64,000 nt of DNA from Mycolicibacterium crocinum (GCF_022370635.2 NZ_CP092362.2:2418001-2482000), one strand, 5' to 3'; positions 10,980 to 21,132 are shown, counted from the stretch's first letter. The notes: generated by a model not told the origin, from the letters alone. Translations and numbers: made by a program.

Positions 10980-11738
10980 CTATTTGACTTGGCTGCGCCC
11001 GCGCTCGATGACCGAGGCGCGGCTGGCGGCGATATCGTCACCGGACGTAGCCGCCATCCATTTCTTGGCTGACATCGCTTCGATCCACAGCCCGGAACCG
11101 GTCTGGTCCTCGTCGATGCGGTGGTACGACGCCAGCAGCGCGCGCACGGCCTTCTGATTGTTGCCGACGATCGAGGCGGCCACCGCTCGGGCGGTCGGCA
11201 ACAGCTCGTCGTGCGGGACGACCTGAGTCACCAGCCCGGCACGCAACGCATCCTCGGCGGACAGATAGTCACCGGTCAGGCTCATCCGGCGGGCCAGCCC
11301 GACACCGACCTTCTGCGGCAGCCGCACGCTGAGTCCCCAGGTCGGCAGCAGTCCCACCCGGGCGTGGGTATCGGCGAAACGGGCATGCTCGGAAGCGATC
11401 AGGATGTCGCAGTACAGTGCCAGTTCCAGCCCGCCGGTCACCGCGGCGCCGTTGATCGCTCCGATCACCGGTTTGGTCATCGGCGGCCACTTGGGGGAGA
11501 TGTCGGGCAGTTCGGTGGTGTCGCCGAGCTCCTTAAGGTCTAGCCCTGCGCAGAACACCGGATCGGCACCGGTGACGATGATGACGTCGACCTCGTCATC
11601 GGCGTCCGCTTCGCGCAGCGCACCGAAGAAGCGGTTGCGCAGCGCCGTCGACAGCGCGTTGCGCGAGTTGGGCCGATTCAGCGTCACCGTGCGGATGCGG
11701 TCGGTGGTCTCGATGAGCAGGATGTCTTCGCCGGTCAT
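10980..11738 (-). CDS. echA16: Enoyl-CoA hydratase/isomerase family protein EchA16
   Basis: A 252-residue crotonase-fold protein. It shows TLNRPNSRNALS near residue 19, the oxyanion-hole segment VFCAGLDL near residue 62, and INGAAVTGGLELAL near residue 94. The position after dinF and the sequence fit EchA16 (Rv2831). The usual catalytic Glu positions of bona fide hydratases are not fully preserved (ADTHARVGLLPTWG), so isomerase or other crotonase chemistry is possible. It converges with the GH18 gene, leaving seven bases between stops. Confidence 0.85.
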   Translation of the reverse strand: MTGEDILLIETTDRIRTVTLNRPNSRNALSTALRNRFFGALREADADDEVDVIIVTGADPVFCAGLDLKELGDTTELPDISPKWPPMTKPVIGAINGAAVTGGLELALYCDILIASEHARFADTHARVGLLPTWGLSVRLPQKVGVGLARRMSLTGDYLSAEDALRAGLVTQVVPHDELLPTARAVAASIVGNNQKAVRALLASYHRIDEDQTGSGLWIEAMSAKKWMAATSGDDIAASRASVIERGRSQVK

Positions 11739-11759
11739 AGGGACACCGTATCGGCACGG

Positions 11760-13058
11760 CTAACGGCCCAGTCGTGCCGTCCGGGTTGTCGAGCGGTGCG
11801 GTGCGGTCGCGGGGTGCGGGGAACCCCCGGGGGTGCTGACTGGACCGCTGCCGGCCGGAGCGATCGCAGTCACGGCCGCCGCCGGCGGCGGGGCCGACGC
11901 GGGTAGCGGCCGACGCACGGCGTGGGCCGGGGAGGTGTGGCTTGCCGTATTGCCTGCGGACGTCCGAAGGTCGGCGATGGCGGGGAGGATAACGGTCCGC
12001 GCGCTGGCCGGAGTCTGGCGCCGAGCCAAAGGAGTTGGCGGAGAAGGCGATACGCCGGTGTCGACCTGCGGTTGCCCCACCTCGGTGGCGACCTGCTCAG
12101 GCATTGCGCAGGTGTCGATCATCGATTGCAGGCGGGCTTGTAGGGAAATACCCTCCTCGTCGTTGGACCGCAGCGACGCCTGGTGAATCCGCGCGGTCGA
12201 ACAGTCGCGGACTTCGACGAGACCGCCGAACATCGGCACGCCGCCCAGCGCACTCGGGACGTACCACGCCAACCACATCGGGCCTGCCGATACGGCCCTG
12301 CTCTCCCGGATGACCGTGGACAGTTCCTGCTCGGCGACAGCCGGATCGGCGGGCACCATGGCCTGCAGTACGCGTAGGCCGTTGTTGTCGATCCGCATCC
12401 CGAACACGTCGACGGGAACGGTGTCGACGAACCGCTCAATCGAGGTGTGGGCCTGCTGGCTCAGCGGAAAGGACACCCGCATCCGGGGCGTCAGCGGCGA
12501 CGGCGCAGCCGGTGACACCGTCATGGTGACGTCGCCGTCGCCGACGGTTCGCCGAACAGTGCTCAGGAGGTCGGACCCGGGCGTGTGACTCTCGGTGACC
12601 GACAGCCGGGTGTCGCCATCGTCGTCGCGGAACCAATCGACCCGGCCGTCGGTGTGCGCAGCGATCGTACGGATTCGCTCGGCGTCGTCGGCCATCTGCA
12701 CGGGATCGATGGTCGATTCCCGTCGGACCGTCACGGGTTTGTTTGGCGTCACCCAGAATTCAACGTCCTCGGTGTAGTTCGAGATCTGGCTGATGCGGGT
12801 CCCAGCGATCCGGTCGGCGACGGCGATCAACTGGGACCGCGTCGCGGTCGGAACGTCGACCACGACGGTGAAGACAACGCCCTCGGCGTAACTCTCGTCG
12901 TGGTACACCCACGCGTCCGCCACCCCCGGCATCGAGATCAGTGCGGACTGAAGGTTATTGGCGACGTGCGCCAGATTGCCTGGCCCACCGCAGCCCGACG
13001 CAACGGCGGCCCCTGCGAGCAGGGTGAGGGCGGAGATGGTTCGGCGTATCCGTCGCAT
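11760..13058 (-). CDS. Probable lipoprotein with Pro/Ala/Thr-rich C-terminus
   Basis: A 432-residue exported protein of unknown function. The N-terminus (MRRIRRTISALTLLAG, then AAVASGC near residue 21) is a lipoprotein-type signal peptide, although the residue at -3 to Cys is Ala instead of the preferred Leu. A perfect GGAGGT ribosome site (13074-13069) decides for the ATG at 13058 over upstream starts at 13103 or 13088. Residues about 30-320 form a globular region with repeated alpha/beta elements. The last 110 residues are low-complexity Pro/Ala/Thr/Ser. No catalytic motif is recognised. A TetR gene lies just upstream on the same strand. Confidence 0.65.
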   Translation of the reverse strand: MRRIRRTISALTLLAGAAVASGCGGPGNLAHVANNLQSALISMPGVADAWVYHDESYAEGVVFTVVVDVPTATRSQLIAVADRIAGTRISQISNYTEDVEFWVTPNKPVTVRRESTIDPVQMADDAERIRTIAAHTDGRVDWFRDDDGDTRLSVTESHTPGSDLLSTVRRTVGDGDVTMTVSPAAPSPLTPRMRVSFPLSQQAHTSIERFVDTVPVDVFGMRIDNNGLRVLQAMVPADPAVAEQELSTVIRESRAVSAGPMWLAWYVPSALGGVPMFGGLVEVRDCSTARIHQASLRSNDEEGISLQARLQSMIDTCAMPEQVATEVGQPQVDTGVSPSPPTPLARRQTPASARTVILPAIADLRTSAGNTASHTSPAHAVRRPLPASAPPPAAAVTAIAPAGSGPVSTPGGSPHPATAPHRSTTRTARLGR

Positions 13059-13195
13059 TCGCAACTGGACCTCCGACCCTCGTCGCATGGATTTCACCCA
13101 CATGCATGACCCGCTCCCCGCAGAGCAGCCGTCAATCTACTCCGCCGGAATGTCCTCGCGGCGCAAACGTGCCGGGCCAACGATGAGGAGTTTGC

Positions 13196-13654
13196 TCATA
13201 AACGGTCCACGTCGATGACGAGATCCAGCCAACTGAGGTCGCATGCGATCAGGACCCATCGGCCGACGATCCGGGGCGCGATCTCGGCGATCCGGTGCGA
13301 TTGGGCGAGGGAGGTCCCCAGGAGTGCGCACGCCACGCGCAGTTCGCTCTGGTCGGGGGTGAACTGGACGAATGGTTGGACGGCGTCCGGTGTCATGGCG
13401 GTGGCGCACGCCCGCTCCAAAGCCGCTCGGTAGAGAGGCGCCTTGCCGGGGAAATGGTGGTGGACCGCCGGACGGGTGATGTCGACGAGGTCGGCGACTT
13501 CTTGCATGCTGGCGGCGTCATACCCGCGGTAGGCGAAGACGCGCATCGCCGCGGCAATGATCATCTCGCGGCGCACATCGGTGTTCGAGCCCCGCGGCCT
13601 CCCGGCCGACCGTTTGCTCATTCGAGCGCGAGGCGGTGCAGCTCCCGCGGTCAT
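13196..13654 (-). CDS. Short TetR family transcriptional regulator
   Basis: A 152-residue TetR-type repressor. The N-terminal helix-turn-helix is clear (AAAMRVFAYRGYDAASMQEVADLVDI, then TRPAVHHHFPGKAPLYRAAL, about residues 35-80). The ligand domain is short, since TetR proteins are usually near 190-210 residues; the C-terminus ends abruptly at LVIDVDRL. Either the family is compact or the 3' end has been lost. An ATGA overlap opens a 20-codon frame (13137-13199) that I do not count as a gene. The start at 13654 has GAAGGG upstream; 13621 is an alternative. The target may be the neighbouring lipoprotein gene. Confidence 0.7.
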   Translation of the reverse strand: MTAGAAPPRARMSKRSAGRPRGSNTDVRREMIIAAAMRVFAYRGYDAASMQEVADLVDITRPAVHHHFPGKAPLYRAALERACATAMTPDAVQPFVQFTPDQSELRVACALLGTSLAQSHRIAEIAPRIVGRWVLIACDLSWLDLVIDVDRL

Positions 13655-13796
13655 GGTGCACCCTTCTCGTCGCGCGAATTCGCCGTGCTGGCCGCCAGGC
13701 TAGGCCGAGAAGATGTGAGTGAGATGGGTGCGGGATAGCAATCCGATCAGCACGCGCGGGCTGAACTCTCGTCCGAAGGCAGGCATGCTGGACCCT

Positions 13797-14063
13797 ATGT
13801 GCCGAAACATCACCGAGTTGCGCGGTCTAGAGCCGGCGGCCACCGACGAAGAGATCACCGCGGCCGCTCGTCAGTACGTGCGCAAGGTCAGCGGGATCAC
13901 TCGTCCGTCCGAGGCGAACGCTGAGGCCTTCGAGATCGCGGTCGCCGAGGTCGCGGCCACCACGACCCGACTGCTGGGCGAGCTTCCCGCCCGCCGCCAG
14001 CCACCGAAAACCGTTCCGCCGCTGCGCCGCCCCGAGGTGCGGGCGAGGCTTGCATCGACGTGA
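13797..14063 (+). CDS. DUF2277 family protein
   Basis: An 88-residue protein with the DUF2277 signature: MCRNITELRGLEP at the very N-terminus, then ATDEEITAAARQYVRKVSG and the helical AFEIAVAEVAATTTRLL. The ATG at 13797 puts MCRNI first, as in the family. Function is unknown. Its stop codon overlaps the GTG start of the DUF1802 gene (GTGA), so the pair is likely translationally coupled. Confidence 0.85.
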   Translation: MCRNITELRGLEPAATDEEITAAARQYVRKVSGITRPSEANAEAFEIAVAEVAATTTRLLGELPARRQPPKTVPPLRRPEVRARLAST

Positions 14064-14605
14064 CGACCGCCCTTAAGGAGTGGAGTGCGGCGGTGCACGC
14101 GCTGCTCGACGGTCGGCAGACGGTACTGCTGCGTAAGGGCGGCATTCACGAGAAGCGGTTCGCCGTGGCGGCCGACGAATTCCTGTTCTTCCCTACGGTC
14201 GCGCACAGTCATGCCGACCGGGTTCGTCCGGAACATCGCGACCTTCTCGCGGAAGCCGAGACCGACAGCACCGAAACCCACATCGTGATCCGAGCTGCTG
14301 CCAAAGTCGTTGCCGCCGTAGCCGTTTCCAATGCCGACGGGCTGGCCGGCATCGAGGATCTGCACATCTGGACGGCCGAATCGGTGCAAGCCGACCGGCT
14401 GGACTTCCGCCCCCGCCATCAGCTGACGGTGCTGGTGGTGCAAGCCTTTGCGCTCGCCGAGCCGATTCGGCTGGCGCGCGAGCCGCACTACCGCGGCTGC
14501 ACCAGCTGGGTGCAGCTACCCGCGACGGCCGAACTCGGGGATCCGGTGCATGACTGCGCGACGCTAGATGCGGTCGCCGCCCGCGTTCGCGACGCCGTCA
14601 CCTGA
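14060..14605 (+). CDS. DUF1802 family protein
   Basis: A 181-residue DUF1802 protein, with the family opening (LKEWSAAVHALLDGRQTVLLRKGGI), the FLFFPTVAHS segment and HYRGCTSWVQLP near the C-terminus. The fold is suggestive of a nucleotide-binding or Nudix-like domain but the function is unknown. It is coupled to the DUF2277 gene by a 4-base overlap. Its 3' end runs about 42 bases into the convergent CocE-type hydrolase gene. Confidence 0.85.
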   Translation: MTTALKEWSAAVHALLDGRQTVLLRKGGIHEKRFAVAADEFLFFPTVAHSHADRVRPEHRDLLAEAETDSTETHIVIRAAAKVVAAVAVSNADGLAGIEDLHIWTAESVQADRLDFRPRHQLTVLVVQAFALAEPIRLAREPHYRGCTSWVQLPATAELGDPVHDCATLDAVAARVRDAVT

Positions 14606-16243
14606 CGGCAGATGCGCAGAAGCGGGCAGGATCAGCTTCGACGTTCCACCGGCTCCGTGGTGCACGGTGTGCAGTGCCGGGACCATCCGCTGCCCGGTGA
14701 GCACCGGTTCGCCGGTGCCCAAGTTGCGGGCGTATCGCGGATGGGAGCCGCCGGCGACGAGCACCCGGATCCGTGTTCCGGCCGGGAAGCGGTGCGCGAT
14801 GGCGTCGAGTTCGATGCGGATCGGCCCCTGGGATGGCGCGCTCAGCCGCCGGTACCCGTCGCTGAGGTTACGAGAACGCCCGCGGGCATCGAGCTCGCTG
14901 ATGCGCACGAACACGTCGACGTGCTCGATGTCGGCGTTGTGCGCCAGCTCGATCACGGGCTCGCCGAACACGTACAGGTCGGCGTCCAGCGGGCCGCTGG
15001 TGAAACTCAGCACGTCGGCGCGCTCAGCCAGCGACGCGTCGTTGCGGCGGCCGCTTCTGCGGGAGAGCAGTCGGCCGCCGATGGTCGGGGTCGGGTCGGC
15101 AGGGTCGTAGCGGAACCGTGAGGGCGCGGCATCGGCCGGTGGCGGTGCAGCGGCCAGCCGGCCGCCCGGCTGCAGGTACAGCACACCTTCACCGGTGGCG
15201 GGCGGCCAGTCCGGCAGGTCGAGCCAGCCGTGATGACCGACGTGTACCCGCACCGGACTGCGGCGGGCTGCGGTGGCGGTGCCGGCCAGATGCGTGCCGA
15301 GCCAGTTCAGCGTCTCGGTGGCGGTGGTGCCGCCCGCCTTCACGATCATGTCGGTGTGCGTCCACGGCCCGATGGTCATCGCGACATCGACCCCCCGGCC
15401 GCGCAGGTGGCGGTACTGCTCAAGGGTCTGCTCCAGAAACAGGTCCTGCCAGCCGCCGATCAACAGGACCGGTACTTCGCAGCGGTCAAGTGCCTGCGTC
15501 ATCCGCATGGTGTCCCAGAACGGGTCATCGACCGCCGGGTGGTCGATCCACGACTCGAACCAGGGTGACGCATCGCCGAGCAGATCCCGGCCCGCGGCGC
15601 CCACCGGGAGGCCGAGAGTGGCCCGTTCCAGCCGGCGTCCAGCGCTGGTCTGGAACGCCAGACGGCGAGACATCGGCTGTTCCTGGTGCCCGACCATGTC
15701 CGACCAGCCCAGGAAGTCGTTCAGCGAGAACGAGCCGGTGCCCCACGAGGAGGCATGGAAGTCGTGCGGACCCACCGTGACCACCGCGGCGACGAGCTCC
15801 GGCGGGGGATCGGACAGCAGCGCCCACTGGGTGAAGCCCAGGTAGGACAACCCGATGGTGGCGAAGGTGCCGGTGAACCACGGCTGCCTGCGCAGCCACA
15901 CCACGGTGTCGGCGGCGTCGTCGGCCTCGTGGACCATCGGGACGAAGTCACCGCCGGACCCGAACGTGCCCCGCACGCTTTGCAGCAGGACGTGATAGCC
16001 GCGCGCGGCGTAGAGCTGGGCGTAGATCAGCGAGAACGGGAACGCCCGGCCGTAGGGGCAGCGGACCAGGATGGTGCCGAGCGGGGCACCGACGGGCGCG
16101 TAGTGGGTGGCGCGCAGCACCGCACCGTCGCGCATGGGCACCTCGACGCCGTGATGCACGCCGTAGGCCGTGGTCGGGGGTGTTATCCGGAGAACGCGGG
16201 AAAGGGTGCGGTCGACAAACTTCCGAGGCCGGCTGCTGCGCAC
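14564..16243 (-). CDS. CocE/NonD family hydrolase (X-Pro dipeptidyl-peptidase S15 type)
   Basis: A 559-residue alpha/beta hydrolase of the CocE/S15 group. The nucleophile motif GLSYLG is near residue 149, after the characteristic VRGTFGSGG segment. IGPWTHTDM carries the likely catalytic His region. The C-terminal jelly-roll domain ends with RIRVLVAGGSHPRYARNLGTG. Members hydrolyse acyl esters or beta-lactam esters; the homologue by order is Rv2800. The GTG at 16243 is chosen because it lies five bases after the upstream gene's stop codon; upstream in-frame starts extend into that gene. It converges with the DUF1802 gene. Confidence 0.85.
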   Translation of the reverse strand: MRSSRPRKFVDRTLSRVLRITPPTTAYGVHHGVEVPMRDGAVLRATHYAPVGAPLGTILVRCPYGRAFPFSLIYAQLYAARGYHVLLQSVRGTFGSGGDFVPMVHEADDAADTVVWLRRQPWFTGTFATIGLSYLGFTQWALLSDPPPELVAAVVTVGPHDFHASSWGTGSFSLNDFLGWSDMVGHQEQPMSRRLAFQTSAGRRLERATLGLPVGAAGRDLLGDASPWFESWIDHPAVDDPFWDTMRMTQALDRCEVPVLLIGGWQDLFLEQTLEQYRHLRGRGVDVAMTIGPWTHTDMIVKAGGTTATETLNWLGTHLAGTATAARRSPVRVHVGHHGWLDLPDWPPATGEGVLYLQPGGRLAAAPPPADAAPSRFRYDPADPTPTIGGRLLSRRSGRRNDASLAERADVLSFTSGPLDADLYVFGEPVIELAHNADIEHVDVFVRISELDARGRSRNLSDGYRRLSAPSQGPIRIELDAIAHRFPAGTRIRVLVAGGSHPRYARNLGTGEPVLTGQRMVPALHTVHHGAGGTSKLILPASAHLPSGDGVANAGGDRI

Positions 16244-16248
16244 ACCGT

Positions 16249-16809
16249 TCAGAATATGTAGTGCGGCGAGAGCTGCTGAGCCCGCATCAGGTTCTCCTGC
16301 ATGCAGTCGACATCGGGGTTGGAGTAGACGGGGGAGTAGAACAGCGACTGCTGGATCACGCCGTAGCTGGTTTTGAACACGACCATGCACGAGAACCACC
16401 ACCGGTTGTTCCAGTCGGTGGGCTTCATCACCCAGAACTGTGCCGCGCGGTGGCCGTTGATGTCGGTCTCGACCGCGTCGGGGGGCAACGACTGCGCGTA
16501 GGTCCGCCAGATGATCGGTTCGACAGCCATCTGATAGTTGCCCGCGTCGTACTGGCAGCGCCAGCCCTCCATCGGGGTGGGCGGGCTGGCTTCGAGGCCC
16601 AGGCCTGCGATGACGTCCAACGGGATGTCGTTGCAGGGGTCGAACGGCTTGGGGTTCGTGGTGGTGATGACGTTGCTGATCGGGGCGTCGGTGGAGCGCA
16701 GCTCCACTGGTGTGTGCTCGGCATCGGTCGGCGGCCCGGTTCGGATGGTGAACACTGCCGCGGCGACGAGTGCCAACAGGCTGACGGAGAGGCGCACTGC
16801 GGCGACCAT
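16249..16809 (-). CDS. Exported DUF3558-like protein
   Basis: A 186-residue secreted or membrane-anchored protein, similar in position to Rv2799. The ATG at 16809 gives a signal/anchor segment (VRLSVSLLALVAAAVF, residues 4-20). The mature part has FDPCNDIP near residue 57, which is the DUF3558 hallmark, and further Cys (GWRCQYD, FSCMVVF, VDCMQEN) suited to two disulphides. There is no lipobox Cys after the hydrophobic segment, so it is probably a signal-anchored or secreted form. Function is unknown. The hydrolase gene starts five bases after its stop codon. Confidence 0.75.
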   Translation of the reverse strand: MVAAVRLSVSLLALVAAAVFTIRTGPPTDAEHTPVELRSTDAPISNVITTTNPKPFDPCNDIPLDVIAGLGLEASPPTPMEGWRCQYDAGNYQMAVEPIIWRTYAQSLPPDAVETDINGHRAAQFWVMKPTDWNNRWWFSCMVVFKTSYGVIQQSLFYSPVYSNPDVDCMQENLMRAQQLSPHYIF

Positions 16810-16879
16810 GTCTCCCCCTCTGTGGTCAGCCCCGACCGCTGGCAGTCTAACCGGACGTGCGCAAGTAGGCTGGCGTGTT

Positions 16880-17811
<932 letters not shown>

Positions 17812-17815
<4 letters not shown>

Positions 17816-18480
17816 GCGAGCTCATGCGGGCGGTGCTGCCCGATCTCGCCGAGCTGGTGTACGCCGAGGCCTACGACGATCCGCCGGACCTGGCACCGCT
17901 GCCCGAGGAAGAGCCGCTGGTCGCCAAGTCGGTGGCCAAGCGGCGCAATGAGTTCGTCACCGTTCGTCATTGCGCGCGGGTCGCGTTGGGGCAGCTGGGC
18001 TTTCCGCCGGTGCCGATTCTCAAAGGCGACAAAGGTCAACCGTGCTGGCCCGACGGTGTGGTCGGAAGTCTGACCCACACCCAGGGCTACCGCGGGGCGG
18101 CGGTCGGGCGCAGCTCTGCGGTGCGCTCGGTCGGGATCGACGCCGAGCCGCATGGTGTGTTGCCCGACGGGGTGTTGAACGCGATCAGCCTGCCCGTTGA
18201 GCGTCACGAGATCGGCGCGCTGCCTGGTGGGTTGAATTGGGATCGAATCCTGTTCTGCGCCAAGGAGGCAACCTACAAGGTTTGGTTCCCGCTGACCGAG
18301 CGGTGGCTGGGATTCGAAGACGCCCACATCACATTTGAGGTCGACGACTCTGGTGTCACCGGAACGTTCGTGTCCCGCATACTGATCGACCCGGCCGCAC
18401 GCTCGGGCCCGCCGCTCAACGAACTGGCCGGTCGGTGGTCGGTGGGTGGTGGGCTGGTCCTGACGGCGATCGTCTTGTGA
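17812..18480 (+). CDS. pptT: 4'-phosphopantetheinyl transferase PptT
   Basis: A 222-residue Sfp-type transferase that converts apo acyl-carrier and peptidyl-carrier proteins (polyketide, mycolic-acid and siderophore synthases) to the holo form using CoA. The two family motifs are intact: SVGIDAEPH near residue 106 (Mg-binding D and E) and [11 protein letters not shown] near residue 149. It is essential in M. tuberculosis. The ATG overlaps the phosphoesterase stop, and the final codons overlap the GTG of truB, so the three genes form one transcription unit. Confidence 0.96.
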
Positions 18481-19364
18481 GCAGTCCAGCGCCCGGCATT
18501 GTCGTGGTGGACAAGCCCGGCGGAATGACGAGCCACGACGTGGTGGGGCGCTGCCGCCGGATCTTCGGCACCCGCAAAGTCGGACACGCCGGCACATTGG
18601 ACCCGATGGCCACCGGTGTGTTGGTCATCGGCATCGAGCGGGCCACGAAAATCCTGGGGCTGCTGACCGCCACCTCAAAGTCCTACGCCGCGACCATCCG
18701 GCTGGGTCAGTCCACCACCACCGATGACGCTGAAGGTGAAGTGCTGCAGTCCTTTTCCGCTGTCGACGTCACGGACGACCAGATCGAGGCCGGCATCGCG
18801 AGGCTCCGCGGTGAGATTGCGCAGCGGCCATCAGCGGTCAGCGCCGTGAAAATCGGCGGGAAGCGGGCGTATCAGCTGGTGCGCGAAGGCCAGGAGGTGG
18901 AGCTCGCCGAGCGTCGGGTTCACATCGACCGGTTCGAGGTGCTGGGTTTGCGGCGGGACGGCGCGTTCGTCGACCTCGACGTCGAGGTCGATTGCTCATC
19001 AGGCACCTATATCCGGGCTCTGGCACGAGATTTGGGCGAGAGCCTCGGCGTCGGGGGACACCTGACCGCGCTACGCCGGACCCGTGTCGGCGGCTACGGG
19101 CTCGATCATGCCCGATCGCTCGACGAACTGGCCGAGCATCCGCAGCTGAGCTACTCCCTTGACGAGGCGTGCCTACTGGCGTTCCCGCGCCGCGACATCA
19201 CCGAGGCTGAGGCCGACGACGCCAGCCACGGCCGTCCGCTGGCCGCGGCAGGCATCGAGGGTGTCTATGCCGCAACGGATCCCGAGGGCCGAGTGATCGC
19301 GCTGCTGGAGGATCGCGGTTCGCACACCAAGTCGGTCGTGGTGGTCCGCCCGGCAACGCTATAG
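18477..19364 (+). CDS. truB: tRNA pseudouridine(55) synthase TruB
   Basis: A 295-residue TruB, which isomerises U55 in the T loop of tRNAs. The signature around the catalytic Asp ([18 protein letters not shown]) is near residues 36-53. The [26 protein letters not shown] and [13 protein letters not shown] blocks follow. The GTG at 18477 overlaps the pptT stop by four bases. It converges with mntR, with two bases between the stop codons. Confidence 0.96.
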   Translation: MSSPAPGIVVVDKPGGMTSHDVVGRCRRIFGTRKVGHAGTLDPMATGVLVIGIERATKILGLLTATSKSYAATIRLGQSTTTDDAEGEVLQSFSAVDVTDDQIEAGIARLRGEIAQRPSAVSAVKIGGKRAYQLVREGQEVELAERRVHIDRFEVLGLRRDGAFVDLDVEVDCSSGTYIRALARDLGESLGVGGHLTALRRTRVGGYGLDHARSLDELAEHPQLSYSLDEACLLAFPRRDITEAEADDASHGRPLAAAGIEGVYAATDPEGRVIALLEDRGSHTKSVVVVRPATL

Positions 19365-19366
19365 GT

Positions 19367-20071
19367 CTAGCCGACGACCCAAATAGCTTGAGCGGCAGGG
19401 CTTCCCAGGTCCACGGTGTTGGCTGCGCCGTCGGAGGATTCGACCGACACCGAGATCATGCCGGCGAAGTCGCGCCGGGCCAGCACCCTCAGGCGCGAGT
19501 CCAAGCTGATGCCGACGGTGTCGAAGTAGCGCAGCATTTCCGGATCTGCATCGGAGATTCGCGCAACCGTGCCGAGTTCGCCGTCGACGCATGCCGATAG
19601 CTGCCGCGCCGGGGGAGTCGGCACCCGGCCGTCAGCGTTGGGAATGGGGTCGCCGTGCGGGTCGCGGGTCGGGTGACCGAGTTTGGCATCGATCCGGTCG
19701 AGCATCATGTCGCTGATCGCGTGTTCGAGGATCTCGGCCTCGTCATGCACCTCGTCCCAGCTGTAGCCGAGCTCCTGCATGAGGAAGGTCTCCAGCAGCC
19801 GGTGCCGGCGAACCACCGCCAGCGCCGCAAGCCGACCCCGCTCGGTCAGCGTCACGGCGCCGTACTTCTCGTGATCCACCAGGCCCTGGTCAGCCAGTCG
19901 GCGGATCGACTCCGAGGCGGTGCTGGCCGACACTCCGATGCGCTCGGCCAGCAGCTTGGTGCTGACCTTTTCGTGCGACCACTCCTGGGCCGACCAGATG
20001 GTCTTGAGGTAGTCCTGGGCGACCGTCGTCAGGTCGCGTACCCCGGGGTTGGGGCTCTCGTCAGGACTCAC
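19367..20071 (-). CDS. mntR: DtxR/MntR family metal-dependent regulator (SirR/MntR)
   Basis: A 234-residue DtxR-family repressor, probably manganese responsive, orthologous in order to Rv2788. The winged HTH is at about residues 10-70 (STKLLAERIGVSASTASESIRRLADQ region). The dimerisation domain contains HRLLETFLMQELGYSWDEVHDEAEILEHAISD, including the conserved metal-ligand Glu/His set, and an SH3-like C-terminal domain follows. I prefer the GTG at 20071: TAAACT (20084-20079) lies seven bases upstream for a leaderless start, and the TTG at 20089 would add residues not seen in orthologues. A DtxR-like operator overlaps this promoter. Confidence 0.88.
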   Translation of the reverse strand: MSPDESPNPGVRDLTTVAQDYLKTIWSAQEWSHEKVSTKLLAERIGVSASTASESIRRLADQGLVDHEKYGAVTLTERGRLAALAVVRRHRLLETFLMQELGYSWDEVHDEAEILEHAISDMMLDRIDAKLGHPTRDPHGDPIPNADGRVPTPPARQLSACVDGELGTVARISDADPEMLRYFDTVGISLDSRLRVLARRDFAGMISVSVESSDGAANTVDLGSPAAQAIWVVG

Positions 20072-20081
20072 ATCCAAAAGT

Positions 20082-20100
20082 TTAGGCAATCATCACCTGA
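20082..20100. promoter_or_regulatory. Candidate DtxR-type operator between mntR and ribF
   Basis: TTAGG (20082-20086) and CCTGA (20096-20100) are separated by nine bases, the exact geometry of the DtxR/IdeR box (TTAGG-N9-CCTAA). The 19-mer matches the DtxR consensus at 13 positions by hand alignment. It overlaps the mntR -10 hexamer, which suits metal-dependent autoregulation. Confidence 0.5.
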
Positions 20101-20138
20101 TCTGGGGATCTAGCGTGTCCGGCCGGGGCTGCGCGCCG

Positions 20139-20144
20139 TAGGCT
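20139..20144 (+). promoter_or_regulatory. -10 element (TAGGCT) for leaderless ribF
   Basis: TAGGCT is followed by seven bases and then the ribF GTG at 20152. There is no Shine-Dalgarno sequence before the GTG, so a leaderless transcript is the simplest reading. The same hexamer with similar spacing stands before dapB and ftsK. Confidence 0.45.
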
Positions 20145-20151
20145 TGCCGAC

Positions 20152-21129
20152 GTGGATCGTTGGCGCGGACAGGACGAGATCCCCTCGGACTGGGGCCGAT
20201 GTGTGGTGACCATCGGCGTCTTCGACGGTGTTCATCGCGGGCATGCCGAGCTGATCGCGCGTGCGGTCAAGGCCGGTCGCTCGCGGGGGGTGCCGACGGT
20301 ACTGATGACGTTCGACCCGCACCCCATGGAGGTTGTGTTCCCGGGCAGCCACCCGGCTCAGCTGACGACGCTGACGCGGCGCGCCGAGCTGGCCGAGGAA
20401 CTGGGGATCGACGTCTTCCTGGTGGTGCCGTTCACCACCGACTTCATGAAGCTGACCCCGGACCGCTACATCCACGAGCTGCTGGTGGAGCGTCTGCACG
20501 TGGTCGAGGTGATCGTCGGGGAGAACTTCACCTTCGGCAAGAAGGCGGCCGGCAACGTCGGCACCTTGCGCAAGGCCGGTGAACGGTTCGGCTTCGCCGT
20601 CGAGAGCATGTCGCTGGTCGCCGAACACCACCAGAGCGAGACCGTCACGTTCTCGTCGACCTACATCCGGTCCTGCGTCGACGCCGGCGACGTGGTGACG
20701 GCCGCCGAGGCGTTGGGCCGCCCGCACCGGGTCGAGGGCGTGGTGGTCCGCGGCGACGGGCGTGGCCGTGTCCTGGGCTTCCCGACCGCCAACGTCGCAC
20801 CGCCGATGTACTCCGCGATCCCGGCCGACGGCGTCTACGCGGCGTGGTTCACCGTGCTGGGCCACGGCCCGGTAACCGGGTCGGTGGTCCCGGGCGAGCG
20901 GTACCAGGCCGCCGTCTCAGTGGGCACCAACCCGACGTTCTCCGGGCGCACCCGCACCGTGGAGGCCTTCGTCTTGGACACCGCCGCCGATCTGTACGGC
21001 CAGCACGTGGCGGTCGACTTCGTCGCCCGCCTGCGCGGTCAGCTCAAGTTCGACTCGGTCAGTGACCTCGTCGAGGCGATGGGCAAGGACACCGAGAAGG
21101 CCCGCGCGATCCTGTCGGCGCAGGACTGA
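20152..21129 (+). CDS. ribF: Bifunctional riboflavin kinase / FAD synthetase
   Basis: A 325-residue RibF that makes FMN and then FAD. The N-terminal FMN adenylyltransferase domain has GVFDGVHRGHAELI near residue 22 (the HxGH-like motif), FDPHPMEVVFPG and GENFTFGKKAAGN. The C-terminal flavokinase domain has GRVLGFPTANV near residue 205 and SVGTNPTF. Gene order next to truB/mntR is conserved in mycobacteria. The GTG start is supported by a leaderless promoter. Confidence 0.95.
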   Translation: MDRWRGQDEIPSDWGRCVVTIGVFDGVHRGHAELIARAVKAGRSRGVPTVLMTFDPHPMEVVFPGSHPAQLTTLTRRAELAEELGIDVFLVVPFTTDFMKLTPDRYIHELLVERLHVVEVIVGENFTFGKKAAGNVGTLRKAGERFGFAVESMSLVAEHHQSETVTFSSTYIRSCVDAGDVVTAAEALGRPHRVEGVVVRGDGRGRVLGFPTANVAPPMYSAIPADGVYAAWFTVLGHGPVTGSVVPGERYQAAVSVGTNPTFSGRTRTVEAFVLDTAADLYGQHVAVDFVARLRGQLKFDSVSDLVEAMGKDTEKARAILSAQD

Positions 21130-21132
21130 CGC

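Noticed and set aside
13137..13199. A 20-codon ORF after the short TetR gene
   Set aside because: It has only an ATGA overlap in its favour, no conserved features, and very short length.
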